Positions 1-8,125 of a DNA stretch of 64,000 bases are shown in pieces (the stretch's first letter is position 1; every line of letters begins with the position of its first letter). The position numbers and the translations under genes are program-made. Below the pieces are notes generated by a model. The model did not search any database. It was not told the DNA's origin and was given only the letters and a program-made list of their open reading frames with translations. The DNA comes from Muribaculaceae bacterium (GTDB lineage: Bacteria; Bacillota; Clostridia; Lachnospirales; Lachnospiraceae). The stretch spans positions 889,329-953,328 of the forward strand of contig JAMPCA010000001.1 in the NCBI GenBank assembly GCA_023666425.1, read 5' to 3'.

Positions 1-5
1 GTCAT
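1..5 (-). CDS. First codons of a gene leaving the left edge
   Basis: The first five bases read as ATGAC on the minus strand, and just upstream on that strand is AGAAGGAGG followed by three bases, an excellent ribosome-binding site. A promoter lies at 72-100. A gene therefore starts here and runs off the window. Its product cannot be told. It follows the sugar transporter operon in the same direction but is separated from it by a terminator, so it may be independently transcribed; a regulator of the sugar locus is possible but unsupported. Confidence 0.6.
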
Positions 6-71
6 AAACCTCCTTCTCCGCATTACAGAAAATGCAAAAGCCATTCCCAAAAGGTGTATGACCTTAGAAAC

Positions 72-100
72 ATTATATCCCGAACCCCCTGCCAAATCAA
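72..100 (-). promoter_or_regulatory. Sigma-A-type promoter for the left-edge gene
   Basis: On the minus strand TTGATT (95-100) and TATAAT (72-77) are separated by 17 bases, close to consensus. The start site would fall about 60 bases before the ATG at positions 3-5. Confidence 0.55.
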
Positions 101-155
101 TCTGATTTTTCAAAATTCAAATATTCGGAAAATGAGAACAAAATACTACACATAC

Positions 156-186
156 GAAAAAAGACCCTGCATAGCAGGATCTTTTT
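156..186 (-). terminator. Terminator of the sugar ABC transporter operon
   Basis: On the minus strand GATCCTGC and GCAGGGTC form a stem (one G-U pair) with a 3-base loop, followed by TTTTTT. It lies about 50 bases beyond the permease stop codon. The opposite strand could also form it, but with a mismatch. Confidence 0.8.
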
Positions 187-237
187 CCGTATAAATACTT
201 TTAGGGGAGAAAAAAAACTATAAAAAAGATAATAAGC

Positions 238-1074
238 TTATTCTTTTACCGCTCCAGCAGCGATACTACTGATAATATACTTGGAGAAGCAGGTAAACAC
301 AATCAGGATCGGAATAACGGAAATCGCAACTGCGAGATAAATCGCACCCTGATTTTTTGTAATCTCCGTGGACGCCTTAAGGGTCGCCATCATAACCGGA
401 AGTGTAAACTTCTCCTTCTTGTTCAGTATGATCATGGGAAGCAGGTAGTTATTCCAGTTCCCGATAAAGCCCATGATTGCCATGGTCGCAAGACCCGGTG
501 ACATCATCGGAAGACCAATGCGGTGGAAGATGTAGAGCTCTCCCGCTCCGTCAATTCTTGCCGCCTCAATCAGTGAGGGAGGCATTACCGACAGCACATA
601 CTGTCTGAGGAAGAATACTGTTCCCGGAGCTGCAATTGCCGGAATAATCAACGGTATGTATGAGTTTACCAGATGCAGCTTCGTACAGAGATTGTAGAAA
701 CCGATCAGTCCGAGCTGTCCCGGAATCATCATAAAGATGAGGATTACGGTAAAGATCAGCTTGTTGCCCTTAAACTTATACATTGCCAGCGCATAGGCCG
801 TCAATGCTGAGAAATAAGCTCCCAGCGCTGTGGCAGGAATCGCCACCTTGATACTGTTCCACATTCCCTGAAACAGATTGAAATAGCTGAATACGGCTTC
901 CCAGTTTTCCTTGATATGGGAACTCGGAAGCAGGGAGAAGGAGGTCACAATCTCCGCTCCGCTTCTCGTAGCGTTGACAATCATCAGCCAAAATGGCAGG
1001 AAGCACAACACCGCAAGGAGAGTCAACAGGAAATAGAGGATTCCTTTTTTTATCTTATAACCGATTCCATTCAT
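238..1074 (-). CDS. Carbohydrate ABC transporter permease, MalG/AraQ type
   Basis: Inner-membrane permease of a CUT1 sugar importer, 278 residues, the usual size for this family. It has an N-terminal membrane segment near residues 10-32 and further hydrophobic segments. The cytoplasmic EAA loop that contacts the ATPase reads EAARIDGAGE (about residues 170-180). The ATG follows AAGGAGG by 9 bases, and this ribosome-binding site lies inside the last codons of the upstream permease, so the two are translationally close. It would pair with the permease at 1079-2005 and the binding protein at 2099-3538. No ATPase gene is present here; such importers often share an MsmK/MalK ATPase encoded elsewhere. 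Substrate is inferred from the neighbouring phosphorylases: beta-gluco-oligosaccharide. Confidence 0.9.
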   Translation of the reverse strand: MNGIGYKIKKGILYFLLTLLAVLCFLPFWLMIVNATRSGAEIVTSFSLLPSSHIKENWEAVFSYFNLFQGMWNSIKVAIPATALGAYFSALTAYALAMYKFKGNKLIFTVILIFMMIPGQLGLIGFYNLCTKLHLVNSYIPLIIPAIAAPGTVFFLRQYVLSVMPPSLIEAARIDGAGELYIFHRIGLPMMSPGLATMAIMGFIGNWNNYLLPMIILNKKEKFTLPVMMATLKASTEITKNQGAIYLAVAISVIPILIVFTCFSKYIISSIAAGAVKE

Positions 1075-1078
1075 ACGC

Positions 1079-2005
1079 CTAATCCTCCTTCTTATTGAAC
1101 AGCTTCATCTGCACAAGAGATACTGCCAAAATAATGACAAAGATTACATAGGCAATTGCGGAAGCAAAGCCCGTCTGTGTAGTTCCGGTGGTAAATCCAA
1201 ATTTATACATGTACATAATCGCTGTGTATACCGAGTTGTAGGATGCACTTGACGGAGTAACCATCAGGTAGGGCAGATCGAACATCTGCAGACCACCGAT
1301 TAAGGAGGTAATCGCCACATACATGAGCATCGGCTTTAAAAGCGGTAATGTGATTTTTCCAAATGTCGTCCATCTTCCGGCGCCGTCGATGGCTGCTGCC
1401 TCAAAATAATCCTTGGGAATACCCTGCACACCTGCCATCAGCATGATAAAGGAGTTACCAAACCACATCCATGCCTGAATCACTGCGATGGTATTGCCAG
1501 CTGTCCCGGATTGGCCAAGCCAGTCGATTGGATTGTAGGTCGCACCAAAGAAATTAAATATATTCGTAATAATCTGATTAAGAGTTCCGTATCTCCAGTC
1601 CAAAAGCGTCTGGAAAAGAAATGCGATGGAGGTCGCCGCAATCAAATTCGGCAGATAGTAAACGATACGGTAAACTTTAAGTCCCTTCATCTTATACTTG
1701 ATATCGCTGAACACGATAGTCAAAAGAAACGCAAGTCCCAGCTGGAGTACGATATTAACGCCCCAGATCTTGACCGTGTTCCAAAGTCCGCGCCAGAAGA
1801 ACTTATCCGTAATCGCGCGCACATAATTTTCAAACCATACCCAGTGGGTCTCTCCAACGCCTGCTATTTTTGCGTCTGTAAAACTCAGATACAATGTCCG
1901 GAATACCGGATATACACTAAAAATCAAGAATACAACCACAAACGGCAGGACAAACAGATAGCCCATATGGTCATATGTCTTAAGTCCCTTCTTTTTTTTG
2001 CCCAT
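1079..2005 (-). CDS. Carbohydrate ABC transporter permease, MalF/UgpA type
   Basis: Second inner-membrane permease of the CUT1 importer, 308 residues. After a lysine-rich N-terminus (MGKKKKGLK) come several hydrophobic segments and the EAA loop EAAAIDGAGRW. I chose the start at 2005 rather than the upstream in-frame ATG at 2047 because GGGGAG lies 9 bases before it and because family members begin shortly before the first membrane segment. Its stop is 4 bases before the next permease. It is likely co-transcribed with the binding protein upstream (about 90-base gap). Confidence 0.9.
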   Translation of the reverse strand: MGKKKKGLKTYDHMGYLFVLPFVVVFLIFSVYPVFRTLYLSFTDAKIAGVGETHWVWFENYVRAITDKFFWRGLWNTVKIWGVNIVLQLGLAFLLTIVFSDIKYKMKGLKVYRIVYYLPNLIAATSIAFLFQTLLDWRYGTLNQIITNIFNFFGATYNPIDWLGQSGTAGNTIAVIQAWMWFGNSFIMLMAGVQGIPKDYFEAAAIDGAGRWTTFGKITLPLLKPMLMYVAITSLIGGLQMFDLPYLMVTPSSASYNSVYTAIMYMYKFGFTTGTTQTGFASAIAYVIFVIILAVSLVQMKLFNKKED

Positions 2006-2098
2006 AAGCCACATCTCCCCATCTTGGTGATGGCAGCCCGCAGACAATCCTGCGGGCTGCCCATGTCAACATGTCACTTTGTCAGTTTCCGCTGTATA

Positions 2099-3538
2099 TT
2101 ACCGCTCAATCACAAGATCCGGGTATGTTGCCTGTACGGTGTCATAGAACTCCGCAATCGCATCGTCCTTTGACTTCTGTCCAGTCTTTACCTGGGAAAT
2201 TGCTGTGCCCCAAGCGTCGCCGATCAGCTTGTCATAACGTGTAACCTTGGTGTAGTCGATCAGCTCAGCCTGATCCTGCCAGAAGCTGAACAGATTCTGT
2301 CCGCCGTATGTTGCATTCTCATCGTTTGCATGCTTCTCAAGTGTAGCAACAAGAGCCGGAGTATCGCCCTGGGAGAAATCGATCCACCAGTCAGCGGTAT
2401 CAGGATTCAGAGTACAGAACTTTACGAACTCCCATGCTGTCTGCTGACGCTCGGACTGGGAAGAAATACCAACATATGTACCACCACCGAAGCCTGAGCA
2501 CGGTCCTGCACATACACCCCAGCTGCCGGAGGTATCGCCTACATGGTCACGAAGAGTAAGTACGCCCCAGGAAGGAAGTCCATATGCAAATACGCTGGTC
2601 TTATCCATGTCTGCTGTTGCCTCGTTGAAAGATGCCTCATCCCAAACGTTTACGGAATCATCTGCGTAGTTCTGGATATCAGCGGTCAGGATCGGCACCT
2701 CGCCTGCCATTGCCTGATACCACGGTGTAGACCACTGGTTTGCGTATGCGGTCAAATCATCCTGATACAGAGATACAACCAGATCCATGTAATCGGTTCT
2801 GCTCTGGCTTACATTCAGCTTGCCGTCGATTACCCATGCGCTGTCGCCTGAGAAGTAGCTCAGCTCGGAGTCGGAAGCGAAGATTCTGTAGCCCTTGTCC
2901 TTTAACTTCTTTGCGGTGTCAAGAATGGTCGGATAGTCTGCAAAGAGCTTGCCAACCTCTGCCGGGTCGTCGGTTCCAAATACATCCTGTGCGATATCTC
3001 TTCTGTAATAGAAGCCTGCCGGTGTGATCTGGTAGGTGATGGCTCTCTGTGTGCCGTCTGCATCCTGGCCAACCTTCCAAACGTAATCTACAACCTGCCC
3101 CTCGTAATCCTTTGCGCCGAAGTCGTCAAGGTTTGCAAAGAAGCCTGCATCGTAGAAGTCCTCAAGCATCTGGGGCTCGCCGCAGATGATATCCGGCTCT
3201 GTCTCGCCTGCCAGAAGTGCGGTCTGGATCTTGGTCGGGTAGTCGCCGGCCTCGGAAACTACGATCGCCTCTGCCTCGATTCCGGTCTCCTCGGTAAACT
3301 TGGCAGCGATGTCCACCAGGTCGTTGGTGAATGTCCAGATTACGAGCTTGCCCTCTGCGTCTGTGCTGCCAGCATTGCTGTCGTCGCCGCCAGCGTTGTC
3401 ATCTGTCGCTGTGCCGCCAGCCTGGGAGCTGTCACCGCCGTTGTTGTTACTGCTGCTATCGTCTCCGCCGCCGCAGGCTGCCAGAGAAAATGCCATCGTT
3501 CCAACGAGTAATGCTGATACTACTTTTTTCCATTTCAT
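2099..3538 (-). CDS. Sugar ABC transporter solute-binding lipoprotein
   Basis: 479 residues. A lipoprotein signal peptide (MKWKKVVSALLVGTMAFSLAAC, Cys at 22) is followed by a Gly/Ser/Asp-rich linker to about residue 62 and a periplasmic-binding-protein fold (bacterial extracellular solute-binding family 1). It should be anchored on the outer face of the membrane and deliver oligosaccharide to the two permeases downstream. Start is well set by AAGGAGG. The gap of 108 bases upstream to the GH30 gene is AT-rich and holds a TATAAT, so an additional promoter boosting the binding protein is possible, as often seen, but the -35 is weak. Confidence 0.92.
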   Translation of the reverse strand: MKWKKVVSALLVGTMAFSLAACGGGDDSSSNNNGGDSSQAGGTATDDNAGGDDSNAGSTDAEGKLVIWTFTNDLVDIAAKFTEETGIEAEAIVVSEAGDYPTKIQTALLAGETEPDIICGEPQMLEDFYDAGFFANLDDFGAKDYEGQVVDYVWKVGQDADGTQRAITYQITPAGFYYRRDIAQDVFGTDDPAEVGKLFADYPTILDTAKKLKDKGYRIFASDSELSYFSGDSAWVIDGKLNVSQSRTDYMDLVVSLYQDDLTAYANQWSTPWYQAMAGEVPILTADIQNYADDSVNVWDEASFNEATADMDKTSVFAYGLPSWGVLTLRDHVGDTSGSWGVCAGPCSGFGGGTYVGISSQSERQQTAWEFVKFCTLNPDTADWWIDFSQGDTPALVATLEKHANDENATYGGQNLFSFWQDQAELIDYTKVTRYDKLIGDAWGTAISQVKTGQKSKDDAIAEFYDTVQATYPDLVIER

Positions 3539-3645
3539 ATAATTTTCCTCCTTTTTGATTCAACTTCTTTTGTTGATAATGTCATTATATATACATTCTG
3601 CATTGTATAAAATATACTGAATTTTAAAATGGTGTCATTTTTTTA

Positions 3646-4983
3646 TTAAATAATCACATAAGTGACAATACAGTGAGCCGGTACCGTCTCATGTATGCGC
3701 GCGCCGCCCTCGCACAGCTCAAGCTCCTTTGGCGCATCCGTGCGGTTTAAGACGATGGCGACACGGCTTTTGTCCGGATTTTCAAAGGCCACAAGCTCAA
3801 GGTCTGTGGTATAGCGGGTGCTCCCGATGCGCACCGCACCCTTTTGCACATAGCGGCTGAACTGCCCGATATAGTAGTAGGTCAGGCGCTTCTCAAAGGT
3901 GTTTTCCGTGGGATTGCACATAATCGGCGCCGCACAGAAATTGCCCACATGGTTCGGCCCGCCCTTCTCGTCCAAAAACAGGTTCCAGTCCAGATAGGAG
4001 GTGATTCCCGCCGCAAGGTTCCCCAGCATGTCGTGCGCGTACATCTCCGCCTTATAAGTCTCCCTCGTGTCAGCAAAGCGGGAGTACTCCACACAGCCCT
4101 CGGAAAAGATCACTTTTGCGTCCGGGTAGCATTTTTTCACCAGCTCGATGGCCTCAAAATGGTCGCCCGTATACCAGTGAACGGCGGCGCCTTTGATATA
4201 TCCTGCCGCCTTCGGGTTCTCCATGGAGCCGGAAAAACGGTCAAAGAGTATCTCTTTATTGTGATCCCACACAAAAATCTCCACGTCTGAGAGTCCTGCC
4301 TCCTCCAGCGCAGGCCCGAGATGATCCGCCACAAACTCCGCTTCCTCGGAGGCGGAATAGATGCAGGAGTCCCATGTCTGGACTGCCGCAGGCTCGTTCT
4401 GCACCGTGAGCGCTGTGATATTCACGCCCTTCTCCCGGTATGCCTGAATGAATTTCACAAAATACTGTGCCCACAGCGGATAGTATTCCTTTTTTAGCTG
4501 TCCGCCGTGGTTCATCTCGCCATTGGTCTTCATAAAGGCAGGCGGCGACCACGGGGATACTAAAAATACCATCTTTTCCTGCTTTTGCGCTTCCACTGCC
4601 GCGCGAAGCAGCGGAAGGATCTCCGCCTCGTCCCGCGAAATATCAAAGCTCTCTAAGGTCCCGTCTCCTTCTTTAATATAAGTATAGTTGCCGAGGCCGA
4701 AGTCACAGCTGTTCATGTGCACACGGCCGATGTTGTAGCGCAGGCCGCTCTCTCCAAAATACGCCTCTACCAGCTCTTTTCTTTTCTCTTCGCCCATTCC
4801 CATGTAATTGTGGGCGCTGGCTTCGGTGAACGCGCCCCCGAAGCCCTCAATGGTCTGGTATTTCACCTGCGGGTAGAGGTTTAAGACATGCATGACGTCC
4901 TCCTGCCCTGCCAGCGCAACTGCGCTCTCCTCCCAGAGCTTTCCCTCCGCCTCGCAAGTGATGATTTTCTTAATACTCTTCAT
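3646..4983 (-). CDS. Glycoside hydrolase family 30 enzyme
   Basis: 445 residues, no signal peptide, so probably cytoplasmic. It matches GH30 (glucosylceramidase-like, TIM barrel with a beta-sandwich). The acid/base glutamate is in TVQNEPA (E197) and the nucleophile in FSEGC (E295); the N-terminal IEGFGGAFTEA is also typical. GH30 covers beta-glucosidase, beta-1,6-glucanase, beta-xylosidase and glucuronoxylanase. In this context, next to beta-1,3-glucan phosphorylase-like genes, hydrolysis of beta-1,6 branches or beta-glucosides is plausible but is an inference. GGGAGG precedes the ATG; the gap to the upstream phosphorylase is about 9 bases, so they form an operon. Confidence 0.88.
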   Translation of the reverse strand: MKSIKKIITCEAEGKLWEESAVALAGQEDVMHVLNLYPQVKYQTIEGFGGAFTEASAHNYMGMGEEKRKELVEAYFGESGLRYNIGRVHMNSCDFGLGNYTYIKEGDGTLESFDISRDEAEILPLLRAAVEAQKQEKMVFLVSPWSPPAFMKTNGEMNHGGQLKKEYYPLWAQYFVKFIQAYREKGVNITALTVQNEPAAVQTWDSCIYSASEEAEFVADHLGPALEEAGLSDVEIFVWDHNKEILFDRFSGSMENPKAAGYIKGAAVHWYTGDHFEAIELVKKCYPDAKVIFSEGCVEYSRFADTRETYKAEMYAHDMLGNLAAGITSYLDWNLFLDEKGGPNHVGNFCAAPIMCNPTENTFEKRLTYYYIGQFSRYVQKGAVRIGSTRYTTDLELVAFENPDKSRVAIVLNRTDAPKELELCEGGARIHETVPAHCIVTYVII

Positions 4984-4992
4984 TGCGCCTCC

Positions 4993-7900
4993 CTATTTGA
5001 CATTGACACAAATACTCTTAATCCTGCCCTCGCGGATCTCCTCCGCCAGCGGGGAGGGCACTTCCCCTCCGTTAATCTGCGCCGCCGTGCCGTCTCCGCG
5101 CGTAATCTCCATGCCCGTGATCCCGTAGCTGCCCGGGAAGTAATCCCTTCTCTCCGCAAAGCGGTAAGTCACTTCCACACCGCTTAAGAGCATCGCCGTA
5201 ACTGTGCCGTCCTCTGCGATCAGATACTCGGGAACCGCAGGCGCAAGGACAAGCTTGAGGCCGTCCTCACCGCAGACAAAGGGCGTTTTTCCAAACATCA
5301 TAATCTTCCACATGTGTAAAAACTCTACCGTGGAGCCGGAAAGACGCGCGACAAAGCCCTTGCCGTGAATCTTTTTATTGGGATTTTTGCTGCTGGCGAT
5401 AAAGGAAGAATTCTCCAGCGTGCTCCTCCCGTATACCTTTTCGTCCAAAAACGGTATGACCGCTTTGTGGAAATCCTCTGCAAACTCCGGGTACATGCCG
5501 GACTTTAAAAGCTCCAGCAGATACTTGTACTCCATGTGCAGCCAGATGGACTCGTTTTCCAGCCAGCCCGGCGTAAATGCGCGGGCGCGCCCCAGCTCGT
5601 AGCTTGCCTCCTGCAGGGAAGCGTTCACTTTATACATGGAGAGCTTCTCGTCGTAAAGGTCACTGTTTTTGACGTTCTCGTAGAGATCTTTCTTCGTCTT
5701 TGCCTCCAGCGGCAGCTTCAGATAGCGCACCGGACCTTCTAAGAAACAGGGTACGGAGCGCACCTCAAAGTCAAGCGGTACGATTCCCTCCTCCGTCTCT
5801 CTGTAGTCGGTCACCTCGTAGGTAAAGTAGGTGGGAATGATTCCCTGTCCGTATCCGGCTGCCTTCTCAAGACCATGGTTTACGACATCCAGACAGCCCT
5901 CAAGCATCCGGGCAAGCTCTTCCGCCGTATAGGAGGTGCGCTTTCCTGACACGCCCTGATAGGTCTTGTCGCGGTAGATTTCCTTCGCGTCGTTGATCTT
6001 GTTCCAGAAGGAGATTACCTGGTCTTTGCCAAACAGATTCTCGTTCTCAAGGCGGTTGATCAGCTCCAGCTCGCTGATAAAGCTTCCCAGCTCTGTCAGC
6101 AGCTTAATCTCTCTGGGATAGCGGCGCAGGGCGCCAATCGTGTATTCAAGCATCCGGGCAAGCTCGCAGGCCTCCGCCACAGACGAGCCCAGCATTCCCG
6201 GCATTCCGTTCAGCGCGTCGTACCAGCCGGGCTTTCCTCCCTCCATCTCGATACCCATGCCGTAGGGGTCTAACGCCGCAAACTTGGTCGCGCACAACAG
6301 CAAAAGCTTCTCCACAAGCGTCGTGCGGATGATCTCGCCCTCGCCGAAGTCGGCGCGCACCAGCTTCTCCTTCGTGCTGCGCTTCGTCGCCTCGTTTAAG
6401 GCATGGTACTGGCGGATGCCGTTTGCGGTCTTTTCATAGCGGCGGAACCTGTGGTTGATATTCACCTGCGAGAGGAAAAAGCTGTAAGCCTGCTCATAGA
6501 GCATCTCCTCCTCCTCCTCCGGGAATACGCTTAAGTATTCCTCGATCAGATCCAGATTGTAATCCCAGTGGTCGCTCCAGTAGCCCTCGCCAAAGTTGCC
6601 GTTCACCAGGCTCTCCGCAAAATCAATCATAGAATCAAAGAGCTTCTCCGCCTTTTTCTCTCCCACCGCCCCGGTGAGCGCGGCATAGAGCCTGCCCGGC
6701 GTAAACTGCCCGGTCACTAAGGCCATGAGCTTCTGCCTCTTCTCTGCGTCCAGCTCCTTTAGAATCAGGCGCGCCTTGTCCTCCGCCACAGTGTAGGTCA
6801 GCTTCTCCACCCCGAGAGGATTGTAGCCGTCGAGCTGAACCAGACTGTAGAAGGTGTGGATATTCTCCCTGCCCACGAAGGGAGAGAAGAAGGTGTCCAG
6901 CCTCCGGTTCTGGTTCACATCCCGGAAATTGCCATTTCCCTGGGAGTAGAACTCCGGCAGCATGGAAAAGTAATTGTAATCCCGCTCCAGATCCCCGTGC
7001 TTTCTGGAATATACATAGAAAATCTTATTGTGTCCCAGCGGAATCGGGAAACCGCCCCGCAGGATATTGTCCATGTAGGTGTATTTGCAATACGCGTCGA
7101 AGCGGCCGTTGCCTGTCCTGGTGGTGATTCCGGCCACCAGATCCTCCACAAGGGCGATGGCGCGCGCTTCTTTTTGTTCAAAGTAGTCAGCCGTCAGGGA
7201 GTTTTTCAGAAATCCCGTCAGGATTTCCTTGCTCTCCACCTGACCGATCACCTCAAAGAGCGTCATGCTCTCTCCCGCCGCCAGTGTCTTCTCCTTTAAG
7301 AAGAAGCAGCAGGGAAGCAGATTCGAGTAGTTCTCCTCCTCTGCCCGCACTGCGGAGATACCGCCCTCCATAAAGGTCACAGGCTTTTCCAGCGAATTGT
7401 CATAGGCAAATAACGCCTCCGGGTCTACCACTACGGGAAGACGCTCGCCCTCCCCGTCGATTCCCAGCGCGAAATTGCCGCCCTCCACGATGGAGACTGC
7501 CGCCGTATCGCCCATGCTGGCACGCACTCTGTAGTAGGGTACGCCGGTCGCACTGTCCTCTACCTGCATCCACGCCTTTCCGGTCTGCGTCATGTTCTTC
7601 ATGCTGTCGATGCCCACGCCGTAAGGAATCAGGGCGGGCATTCCGTCGCAGAGCTCTATCCGCGCGGGAGAATCTCCGGTATTTTTCACGGTCAGCCGCC
7701 GCACGAGCGCTCCCACCGGCTCCTCCGGCAGGGTAAAATAGGAAACGGTAACTGCAAGCTGCTGTTCGGGCAGCTCCTCGGAAATCTCCAGCCGGTTCAT
7801 GCCGATCTCCATGCGGTGGGGTCTGTTCTCATCGGAAAAGCTCTCCACATAAGCGCCGTCCCGCCGCAGGAAGGTGCGGAAGCCCGTGCGCTTTACGTTC

Positions 7901-8103
7901 TGGTAAGCCATGTGGGCGGGATAAAATTCCATGATCGCGTGATCCTTGTTGTCCACGCCAAAGCTCACGACCCCCTGCCCGCGGTTCACATAATAGCACC
8001 AGATCGGGATGCCCTTCACGCCCGCGATTCCCGGCAGAAAGCTTGCAAAGGTAGATTCTTTTCCATAATTTTCAAGTGTAAATGTCTCTGTCTGTCTGCT
8101 CAT
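4993..8103 (-). CDS. GH149/GH161-like beta-1,3-oligoglucan phosphorylase
   Basis: 1036 residues, cytoplasmic. The overall plan is that of GH94-clan phosphorylases: N-terminal beta-sandwich, helical linker, (alpha/alpha)6 barrel and C-terminal beta domain. It lacks the DWND motif of GH94; instead it has [11 protein letters not shown] around residue 511, which I recognise as typical of the larger GH149/GH161 enzymes that phosphorolyse beta-1,3-gluco-oligosaccharides to glucose 1-phosphate. The catalytic Asp would be D511. The length (family about 1,000-1,200) agrees. It lies between the GH30 and GH94 genes with short gaps, and AGAGGGAG precedes the ATG. Which of the two families it belongs to, and its chain-length preference, cannot be settled by eye. 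Confidence 0.72.
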   Translation of the reverse strand: MSRQTETFTLENYGKESTFASFLPGIAGVKGIPIWCYYVNRGQGVVSFGVDNKDHAIMEFYPAHMAYQNVKRTGFRTFLRRDGAYVESFSDENRPHRMEIGMNRLEISEELPEQQLAVTVSYFTLPEEPVGALVRRLTVKNTGDSPARIELCDGMPALIPYGVGIDSMKNMTQTGKAWMQVEDSATGVPYYRVRASMGDTAAVSIVEGGNFALGIDGEGERLPVVVDPEALFAYDNSLEKPVTFMEGGISAVRAEEENYSNLLPCCFFLKEKTLAAGESMTLFEVIGQVESKEILTGFLKNSLTADYFEQKEARAIALVEDLVAGITTRTGNGRFDAYCKYTYMDNILRGGFPIPLGHNKIFYVYSRKHGDLERDYNYFSMLPEFYSQGNGNFRDVNQNRRLDTFFSPFVGRENIHTFYSLVQLDGYNPLGVEKLTYTVAEDKARLILKELDAEKRQKLMALVTGQFTPGRLYAALTGAVGEKKAEKLFDSMIDFAESLVNGNFGEGYWSDHWDYNLDLIEEYLSVFPEEEEEMLYEQAYSFFLSQVNINHRFRRYEKTANGIRQYHALNEATKRSTKEKLVRADFGEGEIIRTTLVEKLLLLCATKFAALDPYGMGIEMEGGKPGWYDALNGMPGMLGSSVAEACELARMLEYTIGALRRYPREIKLLTELGSFISELELINRLENENLFGKDQVISFWNKINDAKEIYRDKTYQGVSGKRTSYTAEELARMLEGCLDVVNHGLEKAAGYGQGIIPTYFTYEVTDYRETEEGIVPLDFEVRSVPCFLEGPVRYLKLPLEAKTKKDLYENVKNSDLYDEKLSMYKVNASLQEASYELGRARAFTPGWLENESIWLHMEYKYLLELLKSGMYPEFAEDFHKAVIPFLDEKVYGRSTLENSSFIASSKNPNKKIHGKGFVARLSGSTVEFLHMWKIMMFGKTPFVCGEDGLKLVLAPAVPEYLIAEDGTVTAMLLSGVEVTYRFAERRDYFPGSYGITGMEITRGDGTAAQINGGEVPSPLAEEIREGRIKSICVNVK

Positions 8104-8125
8104 ATAAACTCCCTCTTATTCTTTA

